Notes under the pieces: generated by a model
The model's database searches: none
What the model saw: only the letters and a program-made list of their open reading frames with translations
What the model was told of the DNA's origin: nothing
NCBI GenBank assembly: GCA_019163375.1
Contig: JAFLKK010000002.1
Location: forward strand, 124,001 to 188,000
DNA length: 64,000 bases
Direction: 5' to 3'
Source: Paludibacter sp.
GTDB taxonomy: Bacteria > Bacteroidota > Bacteroidia > Bacteroidales > Paludibacteraceae
Translations under genes and position numbers: made by a program
In this document: positions 33,585-42,156 of the stretch, piece by piece
Numbering within the stretch: position 1 is the stretch's first letter
Layout of the letters: the number at the start of each line of letters is the position of its first letter

Positions 33585-34964
33585 TTATTGATTCTTTAAA
33601 AGAGTATCCAATGTCTTTCTTAAATCATTATCTGAAGGTCTTTGGGCTTGTGAATTAATTAGTTTCCCGGCTTTGTCAATTAATACAAATGTTGGGATTC
33701 CTATAATTTGATATGCCTTTGCAACATTAGACTCAATCCCTCCTGTTGTAATAAGGCTTAAACCATCCGCCTTACTCTCTTTCACTACTTTCTCCCAACT
33801 CTCTTTATTTTCATCGATAGAGATACTTATAAATACTATATCTTTTCCTTTATAATCCGATTGCAGTTTTATATAACTTGGCATTTCTTGTCTACACGGG
33901 CCACACCATGTTGCCCAAAAATCGAGATACACATATTTTCCTTTGAAATCAGTTAGCGAATAGTTGGTGCCGTTAATATCGGCGCATGTGAAACCGGGAG
34001 CTTCTTTCCCTGATGTCAATAAAAGCTTCCTCGTGTAAATCTTTCGTATTTCCCTTGCATAGGTAGAATCGGTATTGTTTTTTTTGAAATACTCTTTCTG
34101 CTTTTCGAAGTGGTCAGCACCTTCAAATTCTAACTTCATTTTCGTATTCTCAAAAACTAAATATTCTTTAAGCTTTTGATTCTTTATTTCGTCTATTACT
34201 TTTAATGTTGCGTTTGAATAAGCATGTGGTAACTTTGACTCCAAAGAATCCATTTTTGCCAAAATAAATCTCGTTTTTACATTTATATAGTATTGTAAGA
34301 AACTTCTGTAGCTGGAGATATATAAATATTTATCATTCTCAATGGCGATTTTATTAAAAAAGTGATAATAACTTGTATCTTTAACGTTATTTTGAAGTCC
34401 GAGTACTGTTTTCAATGCAAAGGCACTATAAGATAACGATTCCTTTTCGTACTCAAAGAAGATAGGATCAACCTTGTTAGTAATTGTTAGTTTTTCAAAA
34501 TACTTTTGATATGCATCGTAAGTTGAATCGATATATTTTGTTGCAATCTCCAAAGGTTGCGTGTATACAAATCGATGATTAAAGTTTCTGGTTGCAATTG
34601 AAATTGAATCAAGAATTCTATTTTCAGTTGCTCCTTTTCCTTCGTATCTTATTGTGTTGCCAAAATTAGTTGCATCAAAAGATATCTTTAAAGAATAGTC
34701 GGGAGCAAGAAAAATATCTTTTTGGGCTTGTTCATACTTTAGAGTTTTGAAACAGGCGTTTTCTGTTTGAATGGTCTGATTAAACCCTCCATTAATCAGA
34801 TGAATGGTATCAAATGAGTTGGAGATTTTGAAATCATTAACAAGTAGTGGCGTTTTGTTGAATTTTTCAATATTACCACTTAATGTAGCTGTCTTGTTTT
34901 TCTGAAATGAGGAAAAGAACAAGATGAAGATCAGTCCAAGAAGAATACTTTTTTTCATTTTCAA
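33585..34964 (-). CDS. TlpA-like thiol-disulfide oxidoreductase
   Basis: 459 residues. A signal sequence (MKMKKSILLGLIFILFFSS) is followed by a long helical/beta N-terminal region and a C-terminal thioredoxin domain with the active site WATWCGPCRQEMP (WCGPC 353-357) and cis-Pro loop GIPTFVLID. Such DUF4369/TlpA proteins reduce periplasmic disulfides. Its promoter is overlaid by two operator-like palindromes, suggesting control by the neighbouring BlaI. Faces away from the subtilase gene. Confidence 0.88.
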   Translation of the reverse strand: MKMKKSILLGLIFILFFSSFQKNKTATLSGNIEKFNKTPLLVNDFKISNSFDTIHLINGGFNQTIQTENACFKTLKYEQAQKDIFLAPDYSLKISFDATNFGNTIRYEGKGATENRILDSISIATRNFNHRFVYTQPLEIATKYIDSTYDAYQKYFEKLTITNKVDPIFFEYEKESLSYSAFALKTVLGLQNNVKDTSYYHFFNKIAIENDKYLYISSYRSFLQYYINVKTRFILAKMDSLESKLPHAYSNATLKVIDEIKNQKLKEYLVFENTKMKLEFEGADHFEKQKEYFKKNNTDSTYAREIRKIYTRKLLLTSGKEAPGFTCADINGTNYSLTDFKGKYVYLDFWATWCGPCRQEMPSYIKLQSDYKGKDIVFISISIDENKESWEKVVKESKADGLSLITTGGIESNVAKAYQIIGIPTFVLIDKAGKLINSQAQRPSDNDLRKTLDTLLKNQ

Positions 34965-35073
34965 TTAATTTTTTGGTTGAGTTACGATGGAATATATAGA
35001 GAATATGTAAGATTGTTTTAGGGTTGTGTCTGTTTTCTTAATTGTTTGGCTAAATACTTTAATATTGATGTAT

Positions 35074-35108
35074 TACGAATACTTCGCAAATCTACGAAAG
35101 TTTCGTAG
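35074..35108 (-). promoter_or_regulatory. Promoter with two operator-like palindromes
   Basis: The minus-strand -7 box TAGATTTG spans 35087-35094. CTACGAAA-G-TTTCGTAG (35092-35108) is a perfect palindrome on its upstream side and TACGAATACTTCGCA (35074-35088) is an imperfect relative over the expected start site. A repressor bound to both would block the TlpA-like gene. Confidence 0.6.
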
Positions 35109-35178
35109 TTGAACATCTAAAATGCTAAAATATTAATGTTTTTTAATGTTTCTGAGATGAATTAGCTATTAAATATTG

Positions 35179-35186
35179 TATCTTTG
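35179..35186 (+). promoter_or_regulatory. Putative -7 box of the subtilase
   Basis: TATCTTTG, 22 bases upstream of the ATG at 35208; too close for the ORF's earlier TTG start to be used. Confidence 0.5.
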
Positions 35187-35207
35187 TATATATCAAAACA
35201 GAAGCGT

Positions 35208-36854
35208 ATGAAAACAACAACTACTTCTTTTCAAAAGGTCGGCTTATTTCTTGTTTTTCTATTATTTTCTTGTTCTTCAGTTTTAGCAACGACAGGTTAT
35301 TATTTCTATGTTCAATTTGCGAATAAAAACAATTCGCCTTATTCGCTGACAAATCCTTCGGAGTACCTTTCAGCCCGAGCTATCGAGCGTCGGGCGCAGC
35401 GTGCACCGGGTATTGATTCCACCGATTTGCCTATAACTCCTGCTTATTTGTCGCAGATAGAAAACCTGGGCATTCATGTTCATAATCGGAGCAAATGGAT
35501 GAATGGTGCAACGGTTATACTGGTCGATTCGTCCAAAATGAATATGGTTCGAGCATTACCTTTTGTAAAGTGGGTAAAGTATACCGGTCAAATTGATTTA
35601 GCTGCAGGTTCACCCAAACGAACTAAGGTGGTTGAACCTTCAAGCGATTACGGTAGTGCAGCGGCTCAAATCAACCAAATGAACGGAAAGTATTTACACG
35701 ATTTAGGTTATCGGGGAAAGGGAGTTGTGGTAGGCGTATTGGATGCCGGTTTTTTTAATGTAAATAAAAATCCTGCATTTGATAGCCTGAACTTGCAAGG
35801 ACGCTTGCTGGGAACAAAGGATTTTGTAAATCCGAATTCGAACATCTACGCCGAGGATGCGCATGGTGCTGATGTTATGTCCATTCTGGCGGGTAATTTA
35901 CCCGGATCGTTCATAGGTACTGCTCCCGATGCCTCTTTCTGGCTTATCCGAACAGAATATGTGACAACGGAATACCTTGTAGAAACTGATTTTTGGTGCT
36001 CGGGAATTGAATTTGCAGATAGTGTGGGGGTGGATGTGGTTAATTCATCTTTAGGGTATACAAAATTCAACGATCCGATTATGGATTATACCTATGCTGA
36101 TATGAATGGCGAAGTCTCAAGGGCTAGTCGCTGCGCTGCACTGGCTGCCAAAAAGGGCATTGTTGTTTGTAGTAGTGCCGGTAACGAAGGTAATAAAGCC
36201 TGGCATTATATCGGGTCACCTGCTGATGCAAAAGGAATAATTACTGTCGGTGGAGTCGACAATTCAGGTGTTTCCAGTACCTTTTCGTCCTATGGTCCCA
36301 GCTCCGACAATCGTGTGAAGCCGGAAATTTGTACAATGGGAACTTCAACAGCACTTATCTCAACAAATGGTATGCCTATCGTTGGAAATGGAACTTCTTA
36401 TGCAACGCCTGTTATGGCAGGGATGATGACTTGTTTTCTTCAGGTGGCGAAAAATGTAAACGCCCCCAGTAATCCGGCAACACTTTTAAAAACTGTATAC
36501 GAAACTGCAAGTAACTATGCTAATCCTACGGCTCAATTGGGGTATGGAATTCCTGATTTTCGTACTGCATTGGCACGCCTTCCCTTTTTTACTGCCCGGA
36601 AGATAGCTCAAACGAGCGATGTTGCTATTGGTTTTGATTTTTCAGACAGAACAATTCATATACGATTGTTTGATAACAAAATTTCTGCGGATGAGCTTGT
36701 TCGGGTTTATTCGGCAACAGGTATTTTGCAAGTGAATCAACCGGTTTCGGAGCATGAAACTGTTCTCCCGGCCGCTAATCTGGCTCCGGGTGTATATGTA
36801 GTTAATATAATCGGTGGCGGACAATCAAGTTCGCACAAGGTGGTGATAAATTAA
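35208..36854 (+). CDS. Secreted subtilisin-like serine protease (S8)
   Basis: 548 residues from MKTTTTSFQKVG with a signal peptide ending near LAT. The S8 triad is visible: Asp in VVVGVLDAGFF, His in EDAHGADVMSIL, Ser in GNGTSYATPVMAG; the oxyanion Asn is in SSAGNEGN. An N-terminal region (about 25-140) may be a propeptide. The last ~80 residues (RVYSATGILQVNQPV, LAPGVYVVNIIGG) look like a type-A T9SS sorting domain, so export to the surface by T9SS is inferred. Single gene. Confidence 0.88.
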   Translation: MKTTTTSFQKVGLFLVFLLFSCSSVLATTGYYFYVQFANKNNSPYSLTNPSEYLSARAIERRAQRAPGIDSTDLPITPAYLSQIENLGIHVHNRSKWMNGATVILVDSSKMNMVRALPFVKWVKYTGQIDLAAGSPKRTKVVEPSSDYGSAAAQINQMNGKYLHDLGYRGKGVVVGVLDAGFFNVNKNPAFDSLNLQGRLLGTKDFVNPNSNIYAEDAHGADVMSILAGNLPGSFIGTAPDASFWLIRTEYVTTEYLVETDFWCSGIEFADSVGVDVVNSSLGYTKFNDPIMDYTYADMNGEVSRASRCAALAAKKGIVVCSSAGNEGNKAWHYIGSPADAKGIITVGGVDNSGVSSTFSSYGPSSDNRVKPEICTMGTSTALISTNGMPIVGNGTSYATPVMAGMMTCFLQVAKNVNAPSNPATLLKTVYETASNYANPTAQLGYGIPDFRTALARLPFFTARKIAQTSDVAIGFDFSDRTIHIRLFDNKISADELVRVYSATGILQVNQPVSEHETVLPAANLAPGVYVVNIIGGGQSSSHKVVIN

Positions 36855-36900
36855 TTTTGAAATGTGATAATCCGGTGTGATTATTTTAAAATATGGAATA

Positions 36901-36934
36901 TGCATTGCTAATAATGCATTGCTAATAATGCATT
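36901..36934. repeat. 2.4 tandem copies of a 14-bp unit
   Basis: TGCATTGCTAATAA at 36901-36914 and 36915-36928, then TGCATT. Just ahead of xseA. Confidence 0.7.
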
Positions 36935-36940
36935 ATAATT

Positions 36941-38182
36941 ATGAACTCTATAACACTCTCAGAACTTACTTCTCAGATTCAGGAAACCATTCGCATGGGG
37001 TTTGATAGCCCGGTGTGGATTCGCGCCGAAATAAGCGAGTTGCGCGAAAACCCCGGGGGGCATTGTTATTTGGAACTAATCGAAAAGGACAGTCGTTCGG
37101 ATACCTTGCTCGCAAAGTCAAAAGCAACTATTTGGGCCACTACTTTTCGAATGCTAAAACCTTACTTCGAAAGTAGTACCGGTCAATCCCTGCGAGCCGG
37201 GCTGAATGTATTGGTGGCGGTAACGGTGGAGTTTCACGGCGTTTATGGTTTTAGTCTGAACATTCGCGACATCGACCCTACTTTTACCATTGGCGAAATG
37301 GCTGCCCGTCGGCTTAAAATTATTCGCCAACTCGAGGACGATGGCATCGTGGAGATGAACAAGTTGCTTGAACTGCCACCCTTGCCACAGCGGATAGCCA
37401 TTATTTCTTCGGCAACAGCTGCCGGCTATGGCGATTTTTGCGATCAACTGAACAACGATCCGGCTCAATTTGTTTTTTATACCAAACTTTTTCCTGCTAT
37501 TATGCAGGGCGATCAGGCCGAACTGTCTATCATCTCTGCTTTGGAAAAGATATACGACTCTGTTGATTTATTTGATCTTGTGGTAATTATTCGTGGCGGC
37601 GGAGCAACAACCGATTTAGCTTGTTTCGATTCGTACGATTTGGCATTGAATTGTGCACAGTTTCCGTTGCCTATTATTGCCGGCATTGGTCATCAGCGCG
37701 ATGTGTCCATTTTGGATATGGTAGCACATAGCAGTCTGAAAACACCAACTGCTGTTGCCGAATTTCTGATTTCGAATTTGCAACAAGCCGAAAATCAGGT
37801 GTTGGATATTTTTTCGGACATTCGCTACTTGGTGAAAAATAAACTGGAAAGCGAGAAATCTTTTGTGCATCAGGCAAAGATTCGCATCAAGCAAACTTTG
37901 CGAAGTTGGGTAGTGCAACGCGCGCATTTGCTCGATCGACAAAAAAATCGTTTGCAATCTTCCGTTCGGATGCAGTTGTTGAGGCAGAATAACAAACTTT
38001 TATTGCTCGATAAAAATATCGAAACGCATTCGCCGGCTTTCTTGTTACGACATGGTTATACCATTTCTACTGTCGATGGAAAACGAATCACTTCGGTGCG
38101 TCAGGTAAAAGTGGGTGATAAAATAAGTACCTTTGTAGCCGATGGCGAATTTATAAGTGAAGTAAGCCCTAAGGATAAATGA
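36941..38182 (+). CDS. xseA: Exodeoxyribonuclease VII large subunit
   Basis: 413 residues. The N-terminal OB-fold (SPVWIRAEISELRENPGGHCYLELIEKDS) and the catalytic domain with IAIISSATAAGYGDF, VIIRGGGATTDLACFDSYDLA and IAGIGHQRDVSILDMVAH are typical of XseA. The C-terminal coiled region is shorter than in long members. ExoVII degrades single-stranded DNA with a small subunit XseB, which I do not find in the window. It overlaps folB by four bases (ATGA). Confidence 0.92.
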   Translation: MNSITLSELTSQIQETIRMGFDSPVWIRAEISELRENPGGHCYLELIEKDSRSDTLLAKSKATIWATTFRMLKPYFESSTGQSLRAGLNVLVAVTVEFHGVYGFSLNIRDIDPTFTIGEMAARRLKIIRQLEDDGIVEMNKLLELPPLPQRIAIISSATAAGYGDFCDQLNNDPAQFVFYTKLFPAIMQGDQAELSIISALEKIYDSVDLFDLVVIIRGGGATTDLACFDSYDLALNCAQFPLPIIAGIGHQRDVSILDMVAHSSLKTPTAVAEFLISNLQQAENQVLDIFSDIRYLVKNKLESEKSFVHQAKIRIKQTLRSWVVQRAHLLDRQKNRLQSSVRMQLLRQNNKLLLLDKNIETHSPAFLLRHGYTISTVDGKRITSVRQVKVGDKISTFVADGEFISEVSPKDK

Positions 38183-38541
38183 TTATGAGTAAGATTACAC
38201 TTGAAAATATGGAGTTCCACGCCTTTCATGGTTGTATGGAACACGAGCAGGTGCTGGGCAATACATTTATTGTCAGCATTAGTATGATGATGGATACCCA
38301 GCTGGCAGGACAAACTGATAAGTTGGAACATACACTTAATTACCAATTGGTATATGATGTGGTGAAAGAGCAAATGGAGATACCCTCGAAATTGATTGAA
38401 CATGTGGGGCAGCGAATTTTGGATAAGATCATGAATAAGTTTCCTCAGATTCAAGCGTTGGAGGTTTGTCTCTCTAAATTGAATCCCCCTCTTGGTGGAA
38501 AAGTAAGCAAAGTGACGATAGACTTAAAGAAAGTGAGATGA
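38179..38541 (+). CDS. folB: Dihydroneopterin aldolase
   Basis: 120 residues. LENMEFHAFHGCMEHEQVLGNTF gives the active-site region (Glu and Tyr/Phe positions) and SKLIEHVGQRILDKI plus LSKLNPPLGGKVSKV the second conserved part. FolB cleaves dihydroneopterin to hydroxymethyldihydropterin in folate synthesis and forms an octamer. Translationally coupled to xseA. MIM gives an alternative start at 38185. Confidence 0.92.
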   Translation: MIMSKITLENMEFHAFHGCMEHEQVLGNTFIVSISMMMDTQLAGQTDKLEHTLNYQLVYDVVKEQMEIPSKLIEHVGQRILDKIMNKFPQIQALEVCLSKLNPPLGGKVSKVTIDLKKVR

Positions 38542-38620
38542 AAAATGTTATTTTGTAGGAATATATCTTAAAAACGCAAGTTTCTGTATGTATAAAATAT
38601 GAATATTCAGTCAGAATGAC

Positions 38621-38700
38621 TAATTTTGCAGATACAATTAAGCATTGTGTCAAATAGTGGGTTGTGAACGCCGATTTGTCGGCGTTCATTTTTTATTTTT
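38621..38700 (+). promoter_or_regulatory. Promoter followed by an attenuator-like terminator
   Basis: -7 box TAATTTTG (38621-38628), with AGTCA-GAA-TGACT palindrome (38609-38621) overlapping it. About 30 bases into the transcript a 10-bp perfect stem (TGAACGCCGA 38665-38674, loop TTTG, TCGGCGTTCA 38679-38688) is followed by TTTTTTATTTTT. It lies before the POT start at 38735, so it may cap a short transcript or attenuate the transporter. Confidence 0.5.
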
Positions 38701-38734
38701 AAATGGGTATAGGTTAATAGTAAAAAAAAGAATT

Positions 38735-40447
38735 ATGTCAGTAAATCAGTCAACAAGTCATCCCAAAGGACTTTATATCTTGTTTGCCACAGAAATGTGG
38801 GAGCGTTTTAATTATTATGGCATGCGTGCCGTTTTGGTATTGTTCATGACCAAAGCATTGCTCTTTGATAAAGCTTTTGCGTCGAGTTTATACGGAAGTT
38901 ATACCAGTCTGGTGTATTTAACGCCGCTGATTGGTGGGTTTATTGCCGATAAATACTGGGGAAATCAACGATCTATCATAGCCGGTGGACTCGTAATGGC
39001 GTTGGGTGAGATTCTGCTTTTCTTTTGCGGGAGTACATATGTTTCCGCTCCCGGACTTTCCACCATGTTCTTTTTTAGTGGATTGGGGTTAATGATAGCC
39101 GGTAACGGTTTTTTTAAGCCCAATATTTCTTCACTTGTTGGTCAATTATATCCCAAAGGCGATCGTCGCGTTGATTCTGCTTACACCATTTTTTATATGG
39201 GTATCAATGTTGGTGGGGCTTTAGGTCCATTTATCTGCGGTTTTGTAGGAGATACCGGTCATCCGGGAGATTTTAAATGGGCTTTTTTAGCAGGGGCTAT
39301 CGGTATGCTTACAAGTGTTGCCGTTCAACTCGCATTTGCCAAACAATATGTTATTGATCCGGACAAAAAAGTGCTTGGGCAGCCACCTCTAGAGGCACAT
39401 GCTCATTGGTCAAAACCGTTATTTGTTGTTTTAGGATTGGCCGCTTTTGCTGCACTTGCCATAGGGATGCTTTATGTGGATGCGAAAGTGTTTGTTTTTC
39501 TGCCCTACCTGCTGTTACTGGCTACCATACTTATTGTTGGAATTATTCTTACCGATAAATCATTGAATAAAGTCGAAAAGCAAAGAGTGTCGGTTATTTT
39601 CATTGTCGCCTTTTTTGTAATATTCTTCTGGAGTGCATTTGAGCAAGCCGGAGCTTCGCTCACTTTCTTTGCCGATGAGCAAACCAATCGCCATTTAGGA
39701 TTAGTTATACCAATATGGATTGTTTATCCACTAGGCATTGCAGCGTTGTTTTTTATCGCTAAATTGTTTAAAACGGTAAGATTATCGTTGGGTACCAAGG
39801 AAGATGCACGATTAAGAAACACGGTCTATGTATTACTTTCAGCATTAACCGTGGCTATTTTATATGGTATCATAACTGTTATCTCTGGTGGAAAGCCTAG
39901 TCTTACTTTGAACGAATTGCCCGCAAGTTCTTTTCAGTCTCTCAACTCGATAATTGTAGTGAGTTGTGCTCCGATATTTGCATGGTTGTGGTTGAAATTA
40001 GGGAAGTACGAACCGGCAGCTCCTACCAAAATGGCTATAGGTTTGTTTTTACTTTCGTTAGGGTATTTATGGATTGCTTTTGGAGTGAAGGATGTTGCTC
40101 CCGGCATCAAGGTGAGTATGATTTGGTTGGTGGGTATGTATGCTTTACATACCTGGGGTGAGTTATGTTTATCGCCTATCGGGCTTTCGTTGGTCAATAA
40201 AATGGCACCCATTAAATTTGGATCACTGCTTATGGCTGTATGGTTTTTGGCAAACTCGTTTGCAAATTATCTGGCCGGAACCTTAAGTTCGTTGTATCCA
40301 GATAAAAATCCAACCTCATTCCTGGGTTATACGATGACTAATCTGTACGATTTCTTTATCTTATTTGTGGTTATGTCGGGTATTGCCTCTTTGATTCTTT
40401 TTGGGCTTTCCAAATGGCTACAAAAACTGATGAATGGTGTAAAATAA
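38735..40447 (+). CDS. POT-family proton:oligopeptide symporter
   Basis: 570 residues from MSVNQSTSHP; the upstream frame to 38645 runs through the attenuator hairpin and is rejected. The PTR2/POT signature EMWERFNYYGMR follows the start, then FKPNISSLVGQLY and about 14 hydrophobic helices. FFWSAFEQAGASL and ELCLSPIGLSLVNKMAP are typical. Takes up di- or tripeptides with protons. Single gene with its own terminator. Confidence 0.92.
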   Translation: MSVNQSTSHPKGLYILFATEMWERFNYYGMRAVLVLFMTKALLFDKAFASSLYGSYTSLVYLTPLIGGFIADKYWGNQRSIIAGGLVMALGEILLFFCGSTYVSAPGLSTMFFFSGLGLMIAGNGFFKPNISSLVGQLYPKGDRRVDSAYTIFYMGINVGGALGPFICGFVGDTGHPGDFKWAFLAGAIGMLTSVAVQLAFAKQYVIDPDKKVLGQPPLEAHAHWSKPLFVVLGLAAFAALAIGMLYVDAKVFVFLPYLLLLATILIVGIILTDKSLNKVEKQRVSVIFIVAFFVIFFWSAFEQAGASLTFFADEQTNRHLGLVIPIWIVYPLGIAALFFIAKLFKTVRLSLGTKEDARLRNTVYVLLSALTVAILYGIITVISGGKPSLTLNELPASSFQSLNSIIVVSCAPIFAWLWLKLGKYEPAAPTKMAIGLFLLSLGYLWIAFGVKDVAPGIKVSMIWLVGMYALHTWGELCLSPIGLSLVNKMAPIKFGSLLMAVWFLANSFANYLAGTLSSLYPDKNPTSFLGYTMTNLYDFFILFVVMSGIASLILFGLSKWLQKLMNGVK

Positions 40448-40467
40448 AGCTGATTCATATAATGTAA

Positions 40468-40508
40468 AAATCCCTTTCCGATTTGTTCGGCAAGGGATTT
40501 TTTTTGTT
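40468..40508 (+). terminator. Rho-independent terminator of the POT gene
   Basis: AAATCCCTT pairs with AAGGGATTT around a secondary stem, followed by eight T. Confidence 0.8.
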
Positions 40509-40528
40509 TCTATCTTCTTATATAAAAA

Positions 40529-41035
40529 TCACTTCTTTACCTCTTTTACCTTTAATTCGATAACTTCGAGGTTCTGAATATTTTCGCCATCAATTTCGAA
40601 ACGGATAAGCGTTTGGACTTTGTGAAAACCATATTTGCCGGCTGCACCCGGGTTTATGTGTAGTAGTTTGAGTGCTCGGTCGTTTTGTACTTTCAGAATG
40701 TGCGAATGCCCGCAAACAAACAGTTTCGGAGGCTGCATAAAAATATCAGGGCGCACAAGCGGGTCATATTTTCCCGGATAACCGCCAATATGGGTAAGCC
40801 ATACTTTTACGCCTTCGCACATAAACCGGTTGTGCTGAGGGAAAATGGATCTTATGTCATGACTGTCGATATTGCCCCACACGCCACGCACGGGTTTAAA
40901 AGCACGTAGTTTATTCACAACGTCTATCGATCCCCAGTCGCCGGCATGCCATACCTCGTCGCAGTTGGCAAAATGTTCCAGTATGCGGTCGTCTAGCATT
41001 CCGTGTGTGTCCGAAAGAATTCCAATTCGAGTCAT
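40529..41035 (-). CDS. YfcE-type metallophosphoesterase
   Basis: 168 residues. Metal-binding motifs in order: ILSDTHG (7-13), HAGDWGS, GNIDSHD, THIGGYPG and CGHSHI. The length and layout match small YfcE/MJ0936 phosphodiesterases, active on phosphodiesters in vitro; the biological substrate is unknown. Single gene, with minus-strand -7-like TACTTTTG at 41058-41065. Confidence 0.9.
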   Translation of the reverse strand: MTRIGILSDTHGMLDDRILEHFANCDEVWHAGDWGSIDVVNKLRAFKPVRGVWGNIDSHDIRSIFPQHNRFMCEGVKVWLTHIGGYPGKYDPLVRPDIFMQPPKLFVCGHSHILKVQNDRALKLLHINPGAAGKYGFHKVQTLIRFEIDGENIQNLEVIELKVKEVKK

Positions 41036-41236
41036 TTTCTGTTGTTTTTAGTTAGTACAAAAGTAAGGAAAATAGGATAAAAGAACTAATTTACGGTTTG
41101 AGTTTCAAAAAATCACATATGATAGGACCTTGCAAGTTAAGTTAATGAAATGTAAGGGTTCTGTTTTTCTGTAAATAAACATAAATGTACGGTGAGATTT
41201 GGGCGTATCCAATTTTGTTTATAACTCTAATTTCGC

Positions 41237-41244
41237 TACTTTTG
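41237..41244 (+). promoter_or_regulatory. Putative -7 box of the M23-dxr genes
   Basis: TACTTTTG, 33 bases upstream of the ATG at 41277. Confidence 0.55.
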
Positions 41245-41276
41245 TGCACATTTCGACTTGATTTACAGTTGTAGCA

Positions 41277-42143
41277 ATGAAAAAGAAAACGAATAAGCTT
41301 GCCCCATTTATCCAAAAAATGCGATTTAAATATCGCGTTTCTATTCTCAATGAAAATACGTTGGAGGAGTCGTGGCATGTTCGTTTGTCTCGTTTTAGTG
41401 TTTTTATGATGGGGTCAACATTGGTGCTCATTACATTCATTGTCCTCACGATTCTTATTTTCGCCACGCCAATCAGTAGATATTTACCGGGTTACGGTGA
41501 TGCAGGTAACCGCACGGAGATTATTCGGGAATCTATGCGGGCAGATTCAATGGTTCAGCAGATTAATTTGCAAGCCGGTTATCTTGGAATTGTAAAGGAA
41601 ATTATTAATGGTAACATTAAACCGGACACAATTGCCTCCTTGAATCCTGAGGATTTAAAAGAGAAGGCGCGGGTTTTTATCGAAAAAAAGGAGAAAGAAA
41701 AGGAATTTGTCGACAAATTTGAAAAGGAGGAAAAGTATAATCTGGGAACAATTGAAACGAAGCCCAATGAAGATATATATGTCTTTTTTCGTCCTACCCG
41801 TGGGGTTATTTCGTCGTCTTTTAATATGTCGCAAAAGCAATACGGTATTAATCTGATTACCTCGCCCAACGAAAGCGTGGTAAGTGTTCTCGAGGGAACG
41901 GTTATTTATGCTGCATTTACATTTGATTTTGGCTGGGTTATTCAAATTCAACACGAGAACAATTATATTTCAATTTATAAAAACAATACCCAGTTGCTCA
42001 AAAAAGTGGGTGATGAAGTTAGAGCTGGTGAGAGTATTGCCATTACAGGTGAATCGGGGGGTAAAAAGACCGGAACCCAGTTCTACTTTGAATTGTGGAA
42101 ACAAGGGAAGCCGATTAACCCGGAAGAAGTAATCATTTTTTAG
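41277..42143 (+). CDS. Degenerate M23 (LytM-like) envelope protein
   Basis: 288 residues. One transmembrane helix (about 43-65), a helical charged stretch (EKEKEFVDKFEKEEK near 140-152), then an M23 fold (170-280). The zinc ligands are lost: the HxGxD position reads Q188-Y-G-I-N192, and the HxH position reads Q268-F-Y270 before FEL; only H226 remains. So it is likely a non-enzymatic, division-linked or hydrolase-activating protein, as in EnvC/NlpD-type degenerate members. Followed by dxr after 13 bases. Confidence 0.85.
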   Translation: MKKKTNKLAPFIQKMRFKYRVSILNENTLEESWHVRLSRFSVFMMGSTLVLITFIVLTILIFATPISRYLPGYGDAGNRTEIIRESMRADSMVQQINLQAGYLGIVKEIINGNIKPDTIASLNPEDLKEKARVFIEKKEKEKEFVDKFEKEEKYNLGTIETKPNEDIYVFFRPTRGVISSSFNMSQKQYGINLITSPNESVVSVLEGTVIYAAFTFDFGWVIQIQHENNYISIYKNNTQLLKKVGDEVRAGESIAITGESGGKKTGTQFYFELWKQGKPINPEEVIIF

Positions 42144-42156
42144 TACAGAAAAATAC

